Part shown: in pieces, positions 42,239 through 51,093 of the stretch | Numbering within the stretch: the stretch's first letter is position 1 | Layout of the letters: every line of letters begins with the position of its first letter | NCBI RefSeq assembly: GCF_003012745.1 | Contig: NZ_PXYK01000019.1 | Span: 1-64,000 of the forward strand | From: Kumtagia ephedrae | GTDB lineage: Bacteria; Pseudomonadota; Alphaproteobacteria; Rhizobiales; Rhizobiaceae | Length of the DNA stretch: 64,000 nucleotides | Reading direction: 5' to 3' | Notes under the pieces: model-generated | Seen by the model: the letters and a program-made list of their open reading frames with translations, nothing else | Database searches by the model: none | What the model was told of the DNA's origin: nothing | Program-made: the position numbers and the translations under genes

Positions 42239-43579
42239 ATGACAAACGGTGCTCAAGCCGACGTTTCCACAATTCTCATGGACAAGGTCGCCGACTGGCT
42301 GACGGCCTCGTCACTGGCGGGCGACGATCTCGAGACGATGGTGCGCGGCTTTTGCGAACGCCTGGCGGCGGCGGGAATGCCGATCGCCCGCGTGCATCTT
42401 TCCTTTTCCATGCTGCATCCGCTCTACGACGCGCTCGGCTTCACCTGGGAGCGCGGCTCGGGCATGCGGGTGGAAGGCTTCCGCCAGAAGCCCGGGCAGA
42501 AATCGGAACAGTTCCTGCGCAGCCCCTACTACTACCTGCTCAACAACAAGCTCGACCATCTGCGCCGCCGCATCGATTATTCGGGGCCTTCGGAGTTCCC
42601 GATCTTCGACGACCTCAAGACGCTCGGGGTCACCGACTATCTTGCCTTCCGGCATATGTTCACCGCCGGCAGGGAGCAGGGCATGCTGGGCTCCTGGTCG
42701 ACCGACGCGCCGTCGGGCTTCACCGAAGGCATGATCGCGGCGCTGCTGCGCATCCAGAACCATCTGGCCGTGGCCGCCAAGATGGCGGTTCTCAACCGGC
42801 TGGCCGACAACATGCTGACCACCTATCTCGGCAACGACGCCGGCAAGCGGGTGCTCAACGGCAACATCCGCCGGGGCCAGGGCGACACCATCCGCGCCGC
42901 CCTGGTGATGGCCGACATGCGCGGCTCGACCATGATGGCCGAGCAGGAGGGCCGCGAGGCCTATATCGACACGCTGAACCAGTTCTTCGACGCCATCGCC
43001 GCTCCCTTCAACCGGCGCGGCGGCCAGATCCTCAGCTTCCTTGGCGACGGCTTCATCGCCGTCTATCCCTGCGACCGCCACCACGAGCCTTCGGAGATCG
43101 CCTGCAAGGCCGCGCTCTCGGCCGCCCACAAGGCCACCGCCAGGATGGCGGCCCTCAACGAGGATCGGCGCCGCCGGGGCCTCGCCGAGATCGGCTACGG
43201 CATCGGCCTGCATGTCGGCAACGTCATGTTCGGCAATGTCGGGCTGAACGACCGGCTCACCTTCTCGGCCTTCGGCTCGGCGGTCAACGAGGTGCAGCGA
43301 CTGCAGGCGCTGACCAAGAAATATCCGCACAGCCTGATCGCCAGCGAGGAGTTCGCCGGCTACAGCGGCGGCGGCTGGATCAACATCGGCAAGGAGAAGT
43401 TGCGCGGCGTCAAGGAAAGACTCACCATCCTCCACCCCGACATGACCGACATCGTCGATTCGGAGGACGATGCCTTCGAGATCAGCTATGACGGCGTCTC
43501 GGATGCCGAGCAGCTCATGCTGCTCTATCGCGACAGTGCGGGAGCCGGCTCCACCGGCAATGGAAAGGCTGTGCAGTGA
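42239..43579 (+). CDS. Class III adenylate/guanylate cyclase with uncharacterised N-terminal sensor domain
   Basis: A 446-residue soluble cyclase. Residues 1-190 form an unassigned domain (VHLSFSMLHPLYDALGFTWERG, FPIFDDLKTLGVTDYLAFRHMF). The catalytic domain has the metal-binding Asp226 (ADMRGST) and Asp270 (FLGDGFIAVYP) and the transition-state stretch FSAFGSAVNEVQRLQ with Asn and Arg kept. It should make cAMP (or cGMP) from the NTP. ATG 42239 has CCGGAGGATCCCGG before it. Its stop overlaps the GTG of the secreted lyase-like gene, so both are coupled. Confidence 0.9.
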   Translation: MTNGAQADVSTILMDKVADWLTASSLAGDDLETMVRGFCERLAAAGMPIARVHLSFSMLHPLYDALGFTWERGSGMRVEGFRQKPGQKSEQFLRSPYYYLLNNKLDHLRRRIDYSGPSEFPIFDDLKTLGVTDYLAFRHMFTAGREQGMLGSWSTDAPSGFTEGMIAALLRIQNHLAVAAKMAVLNRLADNMLTTYLGNDAGKRVLNGNIRRGQGDTIRAALVMADMRGSTMMAEQEGREAYIDTLNQFFDAIAAPFNRRGGQILSFLGDGFIAVYPCDRHHEPSEIACKAALSAAHKATARMAALNEDRRRRGLAEIGYGIGLHVGNVMFGNVGLNDRLTFSAFGSAVNEVQRLQALTKKYPHSLIASEEFAGYSGGGWINIGKEKLRGVKERLTILHPDMTDIVDSEDDAFEISYDGVSDAEQLMLLYRDSAGAGSTGNGKAVQ

Positions 43580-44541
43580 AAACGGGATTGATCCGGATGG
43601 CGACGGTCGCGGCTCTCTGTTGGATGTCCGCTCCGGCCGTCGCCGATCCCGGATCGATCGTGCTTTCCGACGGCTTCGAGGGCACCGACTTCGCCGACAG
43701 CGGCGGCCTCTACTATCGCGAGAACTATGAGCAGACCGCCGGCACCGCCGAGTTCCAGAAGGAAGTCAAGCGCACCGGCAACGGCGCGCTCAAGCTCAGC
43801 ATCAAGCCGCTGTGCGGCGCCACCAACGACGGCTGCAGCGAACGCGCCGAGGTCTGGGAGAAGACCGAGCTGCGCGTGCCCTACGACCAGGGCGTCTGGT
43901 ACGGCTTCGCCGTCCGGTTCGGCGAGCCGATCCCGCAGGACGACCACCGCTATTTGATCGCGCAATGGAAGCGCGAGATCGATCCCGGCGCGGAGGGCGA
44001 TTTCAGCCCGTTCCTGGCGCTGCGCCTGCGCAACGGCAAGCTGTTCGCCACGATCGAGACCAACTATCTCGCGCCGGGCGGCGATGCGGCGAACGGCACG
44101 GCCGCAAGCTGTGGCGACGGTACGGTCCCGGTCTGGTTCCGGCCGGAGACCAATCAGATGCGCGCGCTGATCGCGACGGAGGCGGACTGGACGCCGGAGG
44201 ACGGGCGCATGTTCAGCGCCTGCACGCCGGCGCTGCAAATCGTCGACCACGGCAACAAGCTGCCGGCCGCCGATTCCGGCTGGATCGACTTCGCCATCTA
44301 CACCAAGCCCGGACCGGACGGCACCGGGCATGTCGAGATCTTCGCCAACGGCAAGCCGATCGTCACCGTCAAGGGCCATATCGGCCATGCCGACAAGGGT
44401 CTGGGCAAGAACCAGTATTTCAAGTTCGGCCCGTACCGCGCCGCGCACACGACCGAGTGGACGCTCTACTACGATGATTTCCGGCGCTCGCCCAACTGCG
44501 CCGACGTGCTCGCCGGCGGCGACTGCCCGGCACCTGAATAG
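43576..44541 (+). CDS. Secreted heparin-lyase-I-like polysaccharide lyase
   Basis: A 321-residue exported protein: signal peptide (LIRMATVAALCWMSAPAVADP, cleavage after about residue 24), then a concanavalin-like jelly roll of the heparin lyase I (PF14099-type) family, with SERAEVWEKTELRVPYDQGVWYG, HRYLIAQWKREIDPG and GWIDFAIYTKPG. Such proteins cut uronic-acid-containing polysaccharides by beta-elimination. The GTG start overlaps the cyclase stop by four bases. In a glycan locus it may trim or release the polymer during export. Six cysteines suggest disulfides. Confidence 0.85.
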   Translation: MKTGLIRMATVAALCWMSAPAVADPGSIVLSDGFEGTDFADSGGLYYRENYEQTAGTAEFQKEVKRTGNGALKLSIKPLCGATNDGCSERAEVWEKTELRVPYDQGVWYGFAVRFGEPIPQDDHRYLIAQWKREIDPGAEGDFSPFLALRLRNGKLFATIETNYLAPGGDAANGTAASCGDGTVPVWFRPETNQMRALIATEADWTPEDGRMFSACTPALQIVDHGNKLPAADSGWIDFAIYTKPGPDGTGHVEIFANGKPIVTVKGHIGHADKGLGKNQYFKFGPYRAAHTTEWTLYYDDFRRSPNCADVLAGGDCPAPE

Positions 44542-44689
44542 CCGGCGGGCGATCTGCCCTGGCTTCTCCCTGCCAAACCTGATCGGCAGACAATCCTGGG
44601 AATGAAAAGGCTACGGAAGACAACCGCTGCAAAGAAGCCGGGTCCCGGCAGCCACCGGCTATCGTGATAGTTCCAAGTCGCAGGTGACC

Positions 44690-45250
44690 ATGGAAACCGC
44701 ACTGGAAACCGAGGCGCTGATCCTTCGCCCCTGGCGGCTCGCAGACATCGACCAGCTCGTCGTGGGCCTGAACGACATCAAGGTCTCGCAGTGGCTGGCA
44801 TTCGTTCCGCACCCGTATCTGCGATCGGACGGCCTGAAATGGATTGAACATTGCAAGCGGCTTTCGCCTGGTGAAGGCGCGCAGCGTGATTACGAATTTG
44901 CGATCGAGCGGAAAGTCGATCACGCGGTGGTCGGCGGCGTCAGCTTGAACAACATCGACACAGGGCGCGGCCGCGCAGGCGGCGGAATCTGGATCGGCGC
45001 GCCGTACCAGCGTCTGGGCCATGGACGCGAAGCATTCGGCGAGCGCATCCGCTTCGCTTTCGACACGTTGCATCTGCTCGAACTTCACAACGGCTACTTT
45101 GCCGGCAACGAACCGTCGTGGGTTCTGCAGAAGCGCTTTGGTTACAAGCGCATTCCCGCGCAGCCGCGTCGGCGCCAGTGCCTTGCCGACGGGTCGTGGA
45201 AAGACGAGATCCTGACCAGCTTGCACAGGGAGGATTGGATAGGGAACTAG
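44690..45250 (+). CDS. GNAT-family N-acetyltransferase
   Basis: A 186-residue acetyltransferase of the RimJ/RimL-like group: LILRPWRLADIDQLVVGLND at the N-terminus, VVGGVSLNNID and IGAPYQRLGHGREAFGERIRFAF (acetyl-CoA pyrophosphate loop) and NGYFAGNEPSWVLQKRFGYKR at the C-terminus. The substrate is unknown. ATG 44690 has CAGGTGA before it; a GTG two codons upstream is the alternative. It stands alone, convergent with the AraC gene. Confidence 0.87.
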   Translation: METALETEALILRPWRLADIDQLVVGLNDIKVSQWLAFVPHPYLRSDGLKWIEHCKRLSPGEGAQRDYEFAIERKVDHAVVGGVSLNNIDTGRGRAGGGIWIGAPYQRLGHGREAFGERIRFAFDTLHLLELHNGYFAGNEPSWVLQKRFGYKRIPAQPRRRQCLADGSWKDEILTSLHREDWIGN

Positions 45251-45274
45251 GGGCTGGGTCTGAATACCCAGACC

Positions 45275-46132
45275 TCAGTTCTTCCGGATCCGGCTCGGCG
45301 TCCTGCCGAGCTTGCGCGTCAGCGTCGTGGTCAGATGCTGCTGCGAGGCGAAGCCGCAGGCCAGCGCGACGTCGGCGATCGGCAGGTTGGACTGTTCGAG
45401 CAGGACACGGGCGCGCTCGACCCGGCGGCTGATCACGAACTGGTAGGGCGACAGGCCGGTGCGGGCCTTGATGCCGTCGAAGACGCAGCGCAGCGGCAGG
45501 CCGGCAACACCGGCCAGGCTTTCGCAATTGATGGCGCCCTCCAGCCCGGCCTCGATGAAGTCGACGATTCGCCGGAAGGCGGCGTCCGACAGCCCTGAAG
45601 CGTCGGCAAGCCGGCCGGCTCGCAGGCCGCGCATGGTCTCGACATAGACCATGCCGCCCAGATACTGGATCTCCAGCGGGTCGAGCATGGCGCCGGCGGC
45701 GATCCTGTCGCGAGCATAGCGCGCCAGATGCCGGATGGGGCCGGTGCCGATGTTGTTGGTGCTGCCGGAGATGCCGCACTGCCGCAGTCCCCGCTCCGAT
45801 ATCGCCTCCTGGAACACATCCGAATAGGCGAAGGCGACGAAGCCGTGGCGCACCGAGCGCGCCAGCACCCGCACATTGCCGCGTCCCGGATGGAAGGCGG
45901 ATGTTTCGCCGCGGAACACCAGCGGGCCTTCGCGGCCGTCGTCGAAGCGGCTGGTCGAGTCGATGTCGCCGAGCAGCAGGCACACCACGTCGGAGCCGTT
46001 GGCGAACTCCAGCGCATAGGGCCGCGAACCGGCCACGCAGTAGTCGACGCCGCCATGGCTGGCACGCTCGGGAAACTGCTCCAGACCGCCATAGCGGACA
46101 GGCATGGCGCGCCCGATGGTCGCTGCTGCCAT
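45275..46132 (-). CDS. AraC-family transcriptional regulator
   Basis: A 285-residue regulator. The N-terminal domain (about 170 residues) is an AraC-type sensory region of cupin style. The C-terminal DNA-binding part has two helix-turn-helices: CESLAGVAGLPLRCVFDGIKARTGLSPYQFV and IADVALACGFASQQHLTTTLTRKLGRTPSRIR. It is divergent from the FAD oxidoreductase at 46420 and probably regulates it and the SnoaL-like gene. The 287-base gap contains a perfect 16-bp palindrome. Confidence 0.9.
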   Translation of the reverse strand: MAAATIGRAMPVRYGGLEQFPERASHGGVDYCVAGSRPYALEFANGSDVVCLLLGDIDSTSRFDDGREGPLVFRGETSAFHPGRGNVRVLARSVRHGFVAFAYSDVFQEAISERGLRQCGISGSTNNIGTGPIRHLARYARDRIAAGAMLDPLEIQYLGGMVYVETMRGLRAGRLADASGLSDAAFRRIVDFIEAGLEGAINCESLAGVAGLPLRCVFDGIKARTGLSPYQFVISRRVERARVLLEQSNLPIADVALACGFASQQHLTTTLTRKLGRTPSRIRKN

Positions 46133-46292
46133 TCACGCTCCTCCAGCAGCGGCAGGTCAGACCACCGCTGCGTTCCGTGAATTTTCGCTCGTACGAGGTT
46201 TTGATGGCCTCGGCCCCGGTCTCCTCCCCGGACGGGCAAAATCTACACCATCCGGGAGCCGGTTCAATCGCCGCGAGGACGCCAGGCCGTCC

Positions 46293-46308
46293 AAAATGCC
46301 GGCATTTT
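46293..46308. promoter_or_regulatory. Perfect 16-bp palindrome in the AraC/oxidoreductase divergent promoter region
   Basis: AAAATGCCGGCATTTT is fully self-complementary and lies 112 bases upstream of the oxidoreductase start and 161 bases from the AraC start. A good operator candidate. AraC proteins more often bind direct repeats, so another regulator is possible. Confidence 0.4.
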
Positions 46309-46419
46309 CTGCGGAAACGTGGAAAGACCGGCAGCATTCTGGAAGAAAATCGGTGGAAAGCAGGGAAGAATCTCCGGCTTCGAGCGGCTTTTTGCCCGCG
46401 CAAAAGCAGGGAGGAAACC

Positions 46420-48069
46420 ATGTCTTCGATCGCCAGGAGGTCGGCCTTGCCGGCCAGGGCCGGCGGCTTCGACGCGCAAGCCGACGTGATCGTGGTCGGC
46501 AGCGGCGCCGGCGGGCTCGCCTCGGCGCTGTTCAGCCGCTGGCGCGGAAACAGCGTCGTGCTGCTGGAAAAGGCCGACGAGCTCGGCGGGACCACCAAGA
46601 AAGCCGCGTTCTGGTACTGGGTGCCGAACAACCGGCACATGCGGGAAGTCGGCATCGAGGACCGCAAGGAGGACTGCATCCGCTACATGGCCCGGCTGTC
46701 GCGGCCAGAGGCCTACAATCCCGACCATCCGACGCTCGGCCTGTCGCAATGGGAATACGACGCCTATGCGGCCATCTACGACAACGCCTCGCCGGCGACC
46801 GAACTATTGGCCGAGAAAGGCGCGCTGGAATACCGGCATTGCGACTTCGTGCCGGACTACTGGGCGGAACTTCCCGAGGACAAGGCACCGAAGGGCCGCG
46901 TGCTGCTGCCCAAGGGGGCGCGCGAGTCGATGTCGGACGGCGGCGAGGTGGCGATCCGCGCCATGAGCGCCAAGGCGCTGGCCGACGGCGTCGACATCCG
47001 CGCCGGCCACCGCGTGCAGCGCGTCATCGTCGACGACAACCGCGCCGTGGTCGGCGTGGAGGCCGACGTCGCCGACAGGCGGACCCTTCGTTTCGGGGCG
47101 CGCAAGGCGGTCATCTTCGCCTCCGGCGGCTTCACCCATGACGAGACGATGCGCAGGAATTTTCAGAGCGTGCCGGTGTTCGGCGGCTGCGCGGCGAAGA
47201 GCAACGAGGGCGATTTCGTCAACATCGGCGCGGCGGTCGGCGCCGAGCTGCGCAACATGAACTATGCCTGGATGTGCCCGATCGTGCTGGAAAAGGCGCT
47301 GAACGGCGATCCGGGGCTGATCGGCACGTTCTCGCCATCGGGCGACTCGATGATTTATGTCGATCGCAACGGCCGGCGCGTCACCAACGAAAAACTCGCC
47401 TACAACGAATCCGCGCAGGCCTTCTTCACCTGGGATCCGGCCGCCTCCGCCTACCCCAATTTGGTGCTCATCGCCATCTGGGACGAACGCAGCCAAAAAC
47501 ATTCGGCGAGCGACGAATACGGTCGCTTCATCGTGCCGGAAGGCAGCGACGACGCGCATGTGATCCGGGGCGGCACGCTTGCCGAACTGACCGCCAACAT
47601 CCGCGAGCGGCTGAACAAATATGCCGCCCGCACCGGCAACCTGGCGCTGGCGGAGAGTTTCGAGGCGACGCTGCGCGCCACCGTCGAGCGCTTCAACGGC
47701 TTCGCCGAAGCGGGCCGGGACCTCGACTTCCGCCGCGGCGAGCGGCAGGTGGAGCTGCTGTTCAACGGTCCGGCCGCGGAAAGCCCGGCCGCCCCCAACC
47801 CGACCATGTATCCGATCAGCGGCAAGGGGCCGTATTATGCGGCGCTGCTTTCCGGCGGCAATCTCGACACCAAAGGAGGTCCGGTCACCAATACGGACGG
47901 GCAGGTGCTCGACCACACCGGCACGCCGATCGCCGGGCTCTACGGCGTCGGCAATTGCGTGGCGTCGGCCTCGGCGCGCGCCTACTGGGCCGGCGGCGCG
48001 ACGCTCGGTCCGATCCTCGCCTTCGCCTATCTGGCCGCCAACGCCGCCGACGCGGAGCCGCGGCGCTGA
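46420..48069 (+). CDS. FAD-dependent oxidoreductase (fumarate reductase / ketosteroid dehydrogenase type)
   Basis: A 549-residue flavoprotein. FAD-binding: ADVIVVGSGAGGLASALFSRWRG (GxGxxG) and VVLLEKADELGGTTKKAAFWYW. The C-terminal FAD segment GLYGVGNCVASASARAYWAGGATLGPILAFAYLAA resembles Delta1-ketosteroid dehydrogenases and FAD-binding dehydrogenases of the fumarate reductase superfamily. The substrate is unknown. ATG 46420 follows GGGAGGAAACC. It is divergent from AraC, with the SnoaL-like gene about 450 bases downstream after a large nested repeat. Confidence 0.88.
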   Translation: MSSIARRSALPARAGGFDAQADVIVVGSGAGGLASALFSRWRGNSVVLLEKADELGGTTKKAAFWYWVPNNRHMREVGIEDRKEDCIRYMARLSRPEAYNPDHPTLGLSQWEYDAYAAIYDNASPATELLAEKGALEYRHCDFVPDYWAELPEDKAPKGRVLLPKGARESMSDGGEVAIRAMSAKALADGVDIRAGHRVQRVIVDDNRAVVGVEADVADRRTLRFGARKAVIFASGGFTHDETMRRNFQSVPVFGGCAAKSNEGDFVNIGAAVGAELRNMNYAWMCPIVLEKALNGDPGLIGTFSPSGDSMIYVDRNGRRVTNEKLAYNESAQAFFTWDPAASAYPNLVLIAIWDERSQKHSASDEYGRFIVPEGSDDAHVIRGGTLAELTANIRERLNKYAARTGNLALAESFEATLRATVERFNGFAEAGRDLDFRRGERQVELLFNGPAAESPAAPNPTMYPISGKGPYYAALLSGGNLDTKGGPVTNTDGQVLDHTGTPIAGLYGVGNCVASASARAYWAGGATLGPILAFAYLAANAADAEPRR

Positions 48070-48107
48070 CAGAGGCGGCAAACGCAAAATGAATTCGGCG
48101 GCCCTTG

Positions 48108-48475
48108 CACCCCCACCCCTACCCCTCCCCTCAAGGGCAGGGCAATCGCATATGCCGATGATGATCGTCATTCCGGGGCCGCGCAGCGGAACCCGGAATC
48201 CAGAGCGTTGGTGTCGAAGGAAAAGCGAAACCTCGCAAATATCCAGCCATTTCGAGCAGCGTCGGCACTCTGGATTCCGGGTTCCGCTGCGCGGCCCCGG
48301 AATGACGACGCAGAGCTGTCTGCCGCTCCGATACAACTCATATGCGATAGCCCTGCCTCGAGGAGGAGGGCGACATTGTGGCCGCCATGCCGAGTGAAAT
48401 CATCGACGATTGGCGCCTGGTGGAGACGCAAGCCGGTTCCCCTCCTCCCAAGGGAGGCGTAGGGGTGAACTCACA
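48108..48475. repeat. Nested palindromic repeats (one element inside another)
   Basis: The outer element has the CACCCCCACCCCTACCCC arm at the left, then GGGCAGGGCAATCGCATATG, and at the right CATATGCGATAGCCCTGCC, followed by a stretch homologous in reverse to the centres at 56.5 kb and 60.5 kb (TCGACGATTGGCG) and CCCTCCTCCCAAGGGAGG. Inside (48166-48308) sits a different palindrome with about 40-base arms (GTCATTCCGGGGCCGCGCAG and CGGAACCCGGAATCCAGAG, inverted at the other end). The layout suggests successive insertions. No gene is present here. Confidence 0.85.
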
Positions 48476-48520
48476 CGCGACAGCCTGCCACAACGATCAT
48501 AACCAAAAGAGGAGAAAACC

Positions 48521-48982
48521 ATGGCATTGACCACCCAGACGATGACCGACGAGCAGAGGAAATCGGTGGCGACCGAATATCTGAAGGCCTTCGACAATGG
48601 CGGCGTGACCTCGTCCGGCGGGTCGATCCTCGACCTCTTCGCCGAGGACGCGCAGGTCTATTTCCCGAAATGGGGACTGGCCACCGGCAAGGAGCAGATC
48701 GGAAAGATGTTCGGCGACGTCGGCGGCACTCTGAAGTCGATCGTCCACCACTACTCGCACTTCAACTGGATCTTCTCGGGCTCGGACCTCGTGGTCTGCG
48801 AGGGAACCAGCCACGGCGAGCACCAGGACGGCCCGTGGCGCGCCGGACTGCCGGAATGGCAGGCCGGACGCTGGTGCGACGTCTTCGAGATCCGCGACTG
48901 GAAGATCCAGCGCTGCTTCATCTATCTCGACCCGGACTATGCCGGGAAGGATACGGCACGCTACCCGTGGCTTGCATCCTGA
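48521..48982 (+). CDS. SnoaL/NTF2-like protein
   Basis: A 153-residue protein of the SnoaL-like cone fold: VATEYLKAFDNGGVTSSGGSILDLFAEDAQVYFPKWG, then YSHFNWIFSGSDLVVCEGTSHG and GRWCDVFEIRDWKIQRCFIYLDPDYAG. Family members are small isomerases, dehydratases or ligand-binding proteins. Its partner is likely the FAD oxidoreductase upstream. AAGAGGAGAAAACC precedes the ATG, a strong ribosome site. Confidence 0.85.
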   Translation: MALTTQTMTDEQRKSVATEYLKAFDNGGVTSSGGSILDLFAEDAQVYFPKWGLATGKEQIGKMFGDVGGTLKSIVHHYSHFNWIFSGSDLVVCEGTSHGEHQDGPWRAGLPEWQAGRWCDVFEIRDWKIQRCFIYLDPDYAGKDTARYPWLAS

Positions 48983-49035
48983 CACGGAATCTTCAAGATT
49001 CCGTCATGTATCGCGCATAGAACAGCGCCTTCAAA

Positions 49036-49069
49036 CGGCCCGGTCGAAGCCAAGTCTTCGGCCGGGCCG
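49036..49069 (+). terminator. Terminator-like hairpin after the SnoaL-like gene
   Basis: CGGCCCGGTCGAAG and CTTCGGCCGGGCCG pair over 14 bp with one G-T wobble and a six-base loop, followed by CATAGCAGTTTC. A second, smaller stem (CGGAATC/GATTCCG) lies at 48985-49003 right after the stop codon. Together they likely end the transcript before the ABC operon. Confidence 0.6.
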
Positions 49070-49176
49070 CATAGCAGTTTCACCAATCCATCCGCACGGC
49101 CTTTGCAGGCGATCTACTGTCGGCTAGTGTCGCGTTGTTGGGGCATTTGTGACGTGGGTGGGGGCAGTCGCAAGAC

Positions 49177-51093
49177 ATGAACGCGGCGGCTAAGAGTTCA
49201 AGTGGCGATCTTCTCCGGATCGAGAACCTGGGTATCTCGTTCGCGATCGTCGGCGGGCCCGTGCATGCCGTGCGCAACGCCAGCTTCCGCGTCCTGCCCG
49301 GCAAGGTGACGGCGCTGGTGGGCGAATCCGGGTCCGGCAAGTCGGTGATCAGCCAGGCCGTGATGGGCATCCTGCCCAATACCGCGCGGGTGCGCGGGTC
49401 GATCCTCTTCGACGATCCGCTGACCGGAAAATCCACCGACATCCTGCAATTGCCGCGCGACGGCGAGGACATCCGGGCGCTGCGCGGCAGCCGGATCGGC
49501 AAGATATTCCAGGAGCCGATGACGTCGCTGTCGCCGCTGCACACCATCGGCAACCAGATCGACGAAGCGCTCAAAATCCATTCCGACCTCGATGCCGCCG
49601 AGGTAAAGGCGCGCACGCTGGAGATGCTCGGGCTGGTCGGCTTCCCCAATCCGGCGCGGGCCTACGGCATGTATTCGTTCGAGCTGTCCGGCGGCCTCAG
49701 GCAGCGCGCGATGATCGCCATGGCGCTGCTCTGCCGGCCGGCCCTGCTGATCGCCGACGAGCCGACGACGGCGCTCGACGTGACTATCCAGGCGCAGATC
49801 CTGCACCTGCTGCGCGACCTGCAGTCGCGGCTGAACATGGCCATGCTCCTGATCACCCACGACCTCGGCGTGGTCGCCAACGTCGCCGACGAGGTGGTGG
49901 TGATCTACCACGGCGAGATCATGGAGGCGGGCACGGTGGAGGACATCTTCCGCAGGCCGCAGCATCCGTACCTCAAGGGCCTCATGGCGGCGGTGCCGCA
50001 TTTCGACATGAAGCCGGGCGAGCGGCTGAAGGCGCTGCGCGACGTTCCGGTCAAGGTCGGCACCCTGCTCGACAGTCCGAAGGCGAAGGCGACCGCCGCC
50101 GTCGCGCAACCGCGCTCCGACGTGCTGCTGTCGGCACGCGACCTGGTCAAGTCCTACACGACCCGCGGCTCCGGCTGGTTCGGCAAGGGCCGGGACAGGC
50201 CGGTGAAGGCGGTGGACGATGTCGGCTTCGACATCAGGCGCGGCGAATGCCTCGGGCTGGTCGGCGAGAGCGGATGCGGCAAGACCACGATCAGCAAGAT
50301 CCTGATGCGGGCGGTCAGGCCGGACAGCGGCAGCGTCGTCTTCAACGGCGCCGACGGGCCGATCGACCTGCTGGCAGCGGAAGGCGAGGCGCTGCGGGCC
50401 GTCCGCACCAAGATCCAGATGGTGTTCCAGGATCCGGTCTCGTCGCTGTCGCCGCGCATGACGGTGCAGAACATCATCAGCGAGCCGCTGGAGATTCACG
50501 ATCGCGGCGACGCCCAGTCGCGGCTGCAGAAGGTCACCGCGCTGCTCAAGGCGATCGGCCTCGACGAGCGGGCGCTGAACCGCTACCCGCATTCCTTCTC
50601 CGGCGGGCAGCGGCAGCGCATCGGCATCGCGCGGGCGCTGGCGCTCGGGCCGGAACTGCTGATCTGCGACGAGCCGGTGTCGGCGCTCGACGTGTCGGTG
50701 CAGGCGCAGATCCTCAATCTGCTCAAGGACCTGCAGTCAGAGCTCGGCCTCACCTACCTGTTCATCTCGCACAATCTGGCTGTCGTCGACTACATGGCCG
50801 ACCGCATCGCGGTGATGTGCGCCGGCCGCATCGTCGAACTCGCGCCGTGCGAGACGCTGATGGAGCGCCCGGTCCACCCCTACACGCGGTCGCTGCTGGC
50901 GGCCGTGCCGTTTCCGGATCTCGACCGTCCGCTCGACTTCGATACGCTGCATGCCGCCGGCGCCTCCGACCAGAACGCCTGGGCGCCGCAATTCCGCAAT
51001 GACGGTGACGGGGACGCGCTGACGCCGACCGATCTCGGCGGCGGCCATCTGGTGCTGGCGCGACGCTCCGTCGATAAAAGGGAGCTGGTCTGA
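49177..51093 (+). CDS. Oligopeptide-type ABC transporter ATPase, DppD-DppF fusion
   Basis: A 638-residue tandem ATPase. Domain 1: Walker [14 protein letters not shown], signature [15 protein letters not shown], Walker [15 protein letters not shown], and the family's C-terminal extension [17 protein letters not shown]. Domain 2: [42 protein letters not shown] and [19 protein letters not shown]. Both look active. It heads the operon, and its stop overlaps the ATG of the substrate-binding gene (TGATG). Confidence 0.92.
   Translation: MNAAAKSSSGDLLRIENLGISFAIVGGPVHAVRNASFRVLPGKVTALVGESGSGKSVISQAVMGILPNTARVRGSILFDDPLTGKSTDILQLPRDGEDIRALRGSRIGKIFQEPMTSLSPLHTIGNQIDEALKIHSDLDAAEVKARTLEMLGLVGFPNPARAYGMYSFELSGGLRQRAMIAMALLCRPALLIADEPTTALDVTIQAQILHLLRDLQSRLNMAMLLITHDLGVVANVADEVVVIYHGEIMEAGTVEDIFRRPQHPYLKGLMAAVPHFDMKPGERLKALRDVPVKVGTLLDSPKAKATAAVAQPRSDVLLSARDLVKSYTTRGSGWFGKGRDRPVKAVDDVGFDIRRGECLGLVGESGCGKTTISKILMRAVRPDSGSVVFNGADGPIDLLAAEGEALRAVRTKIQMVFQDPVSSLSPRMTVQNIISEPLEIHDRGDAQSRLQKVTALLKAIGLDERALNRYPHSFSGGQRQRIGIARALALGPELLICDEPVSALDVSVQAQILNLLKDLQSELGLTYLFISHNLAVVDYMADRIAVMCAGRIVELAPCETLMERPVHPYTRSLLAAVPFPDLDRPLDFDTLHAAGASDQNAWAPQFRNDGDGDALTPTDLGGGHLVLARRSVDKRELV

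Noticed and set aside
48108-48475. Repeat cluster considered as a CRISPR array
   Set aside because: Units are inverted rather than direct, not regularly spaced, and no cas genes are near.
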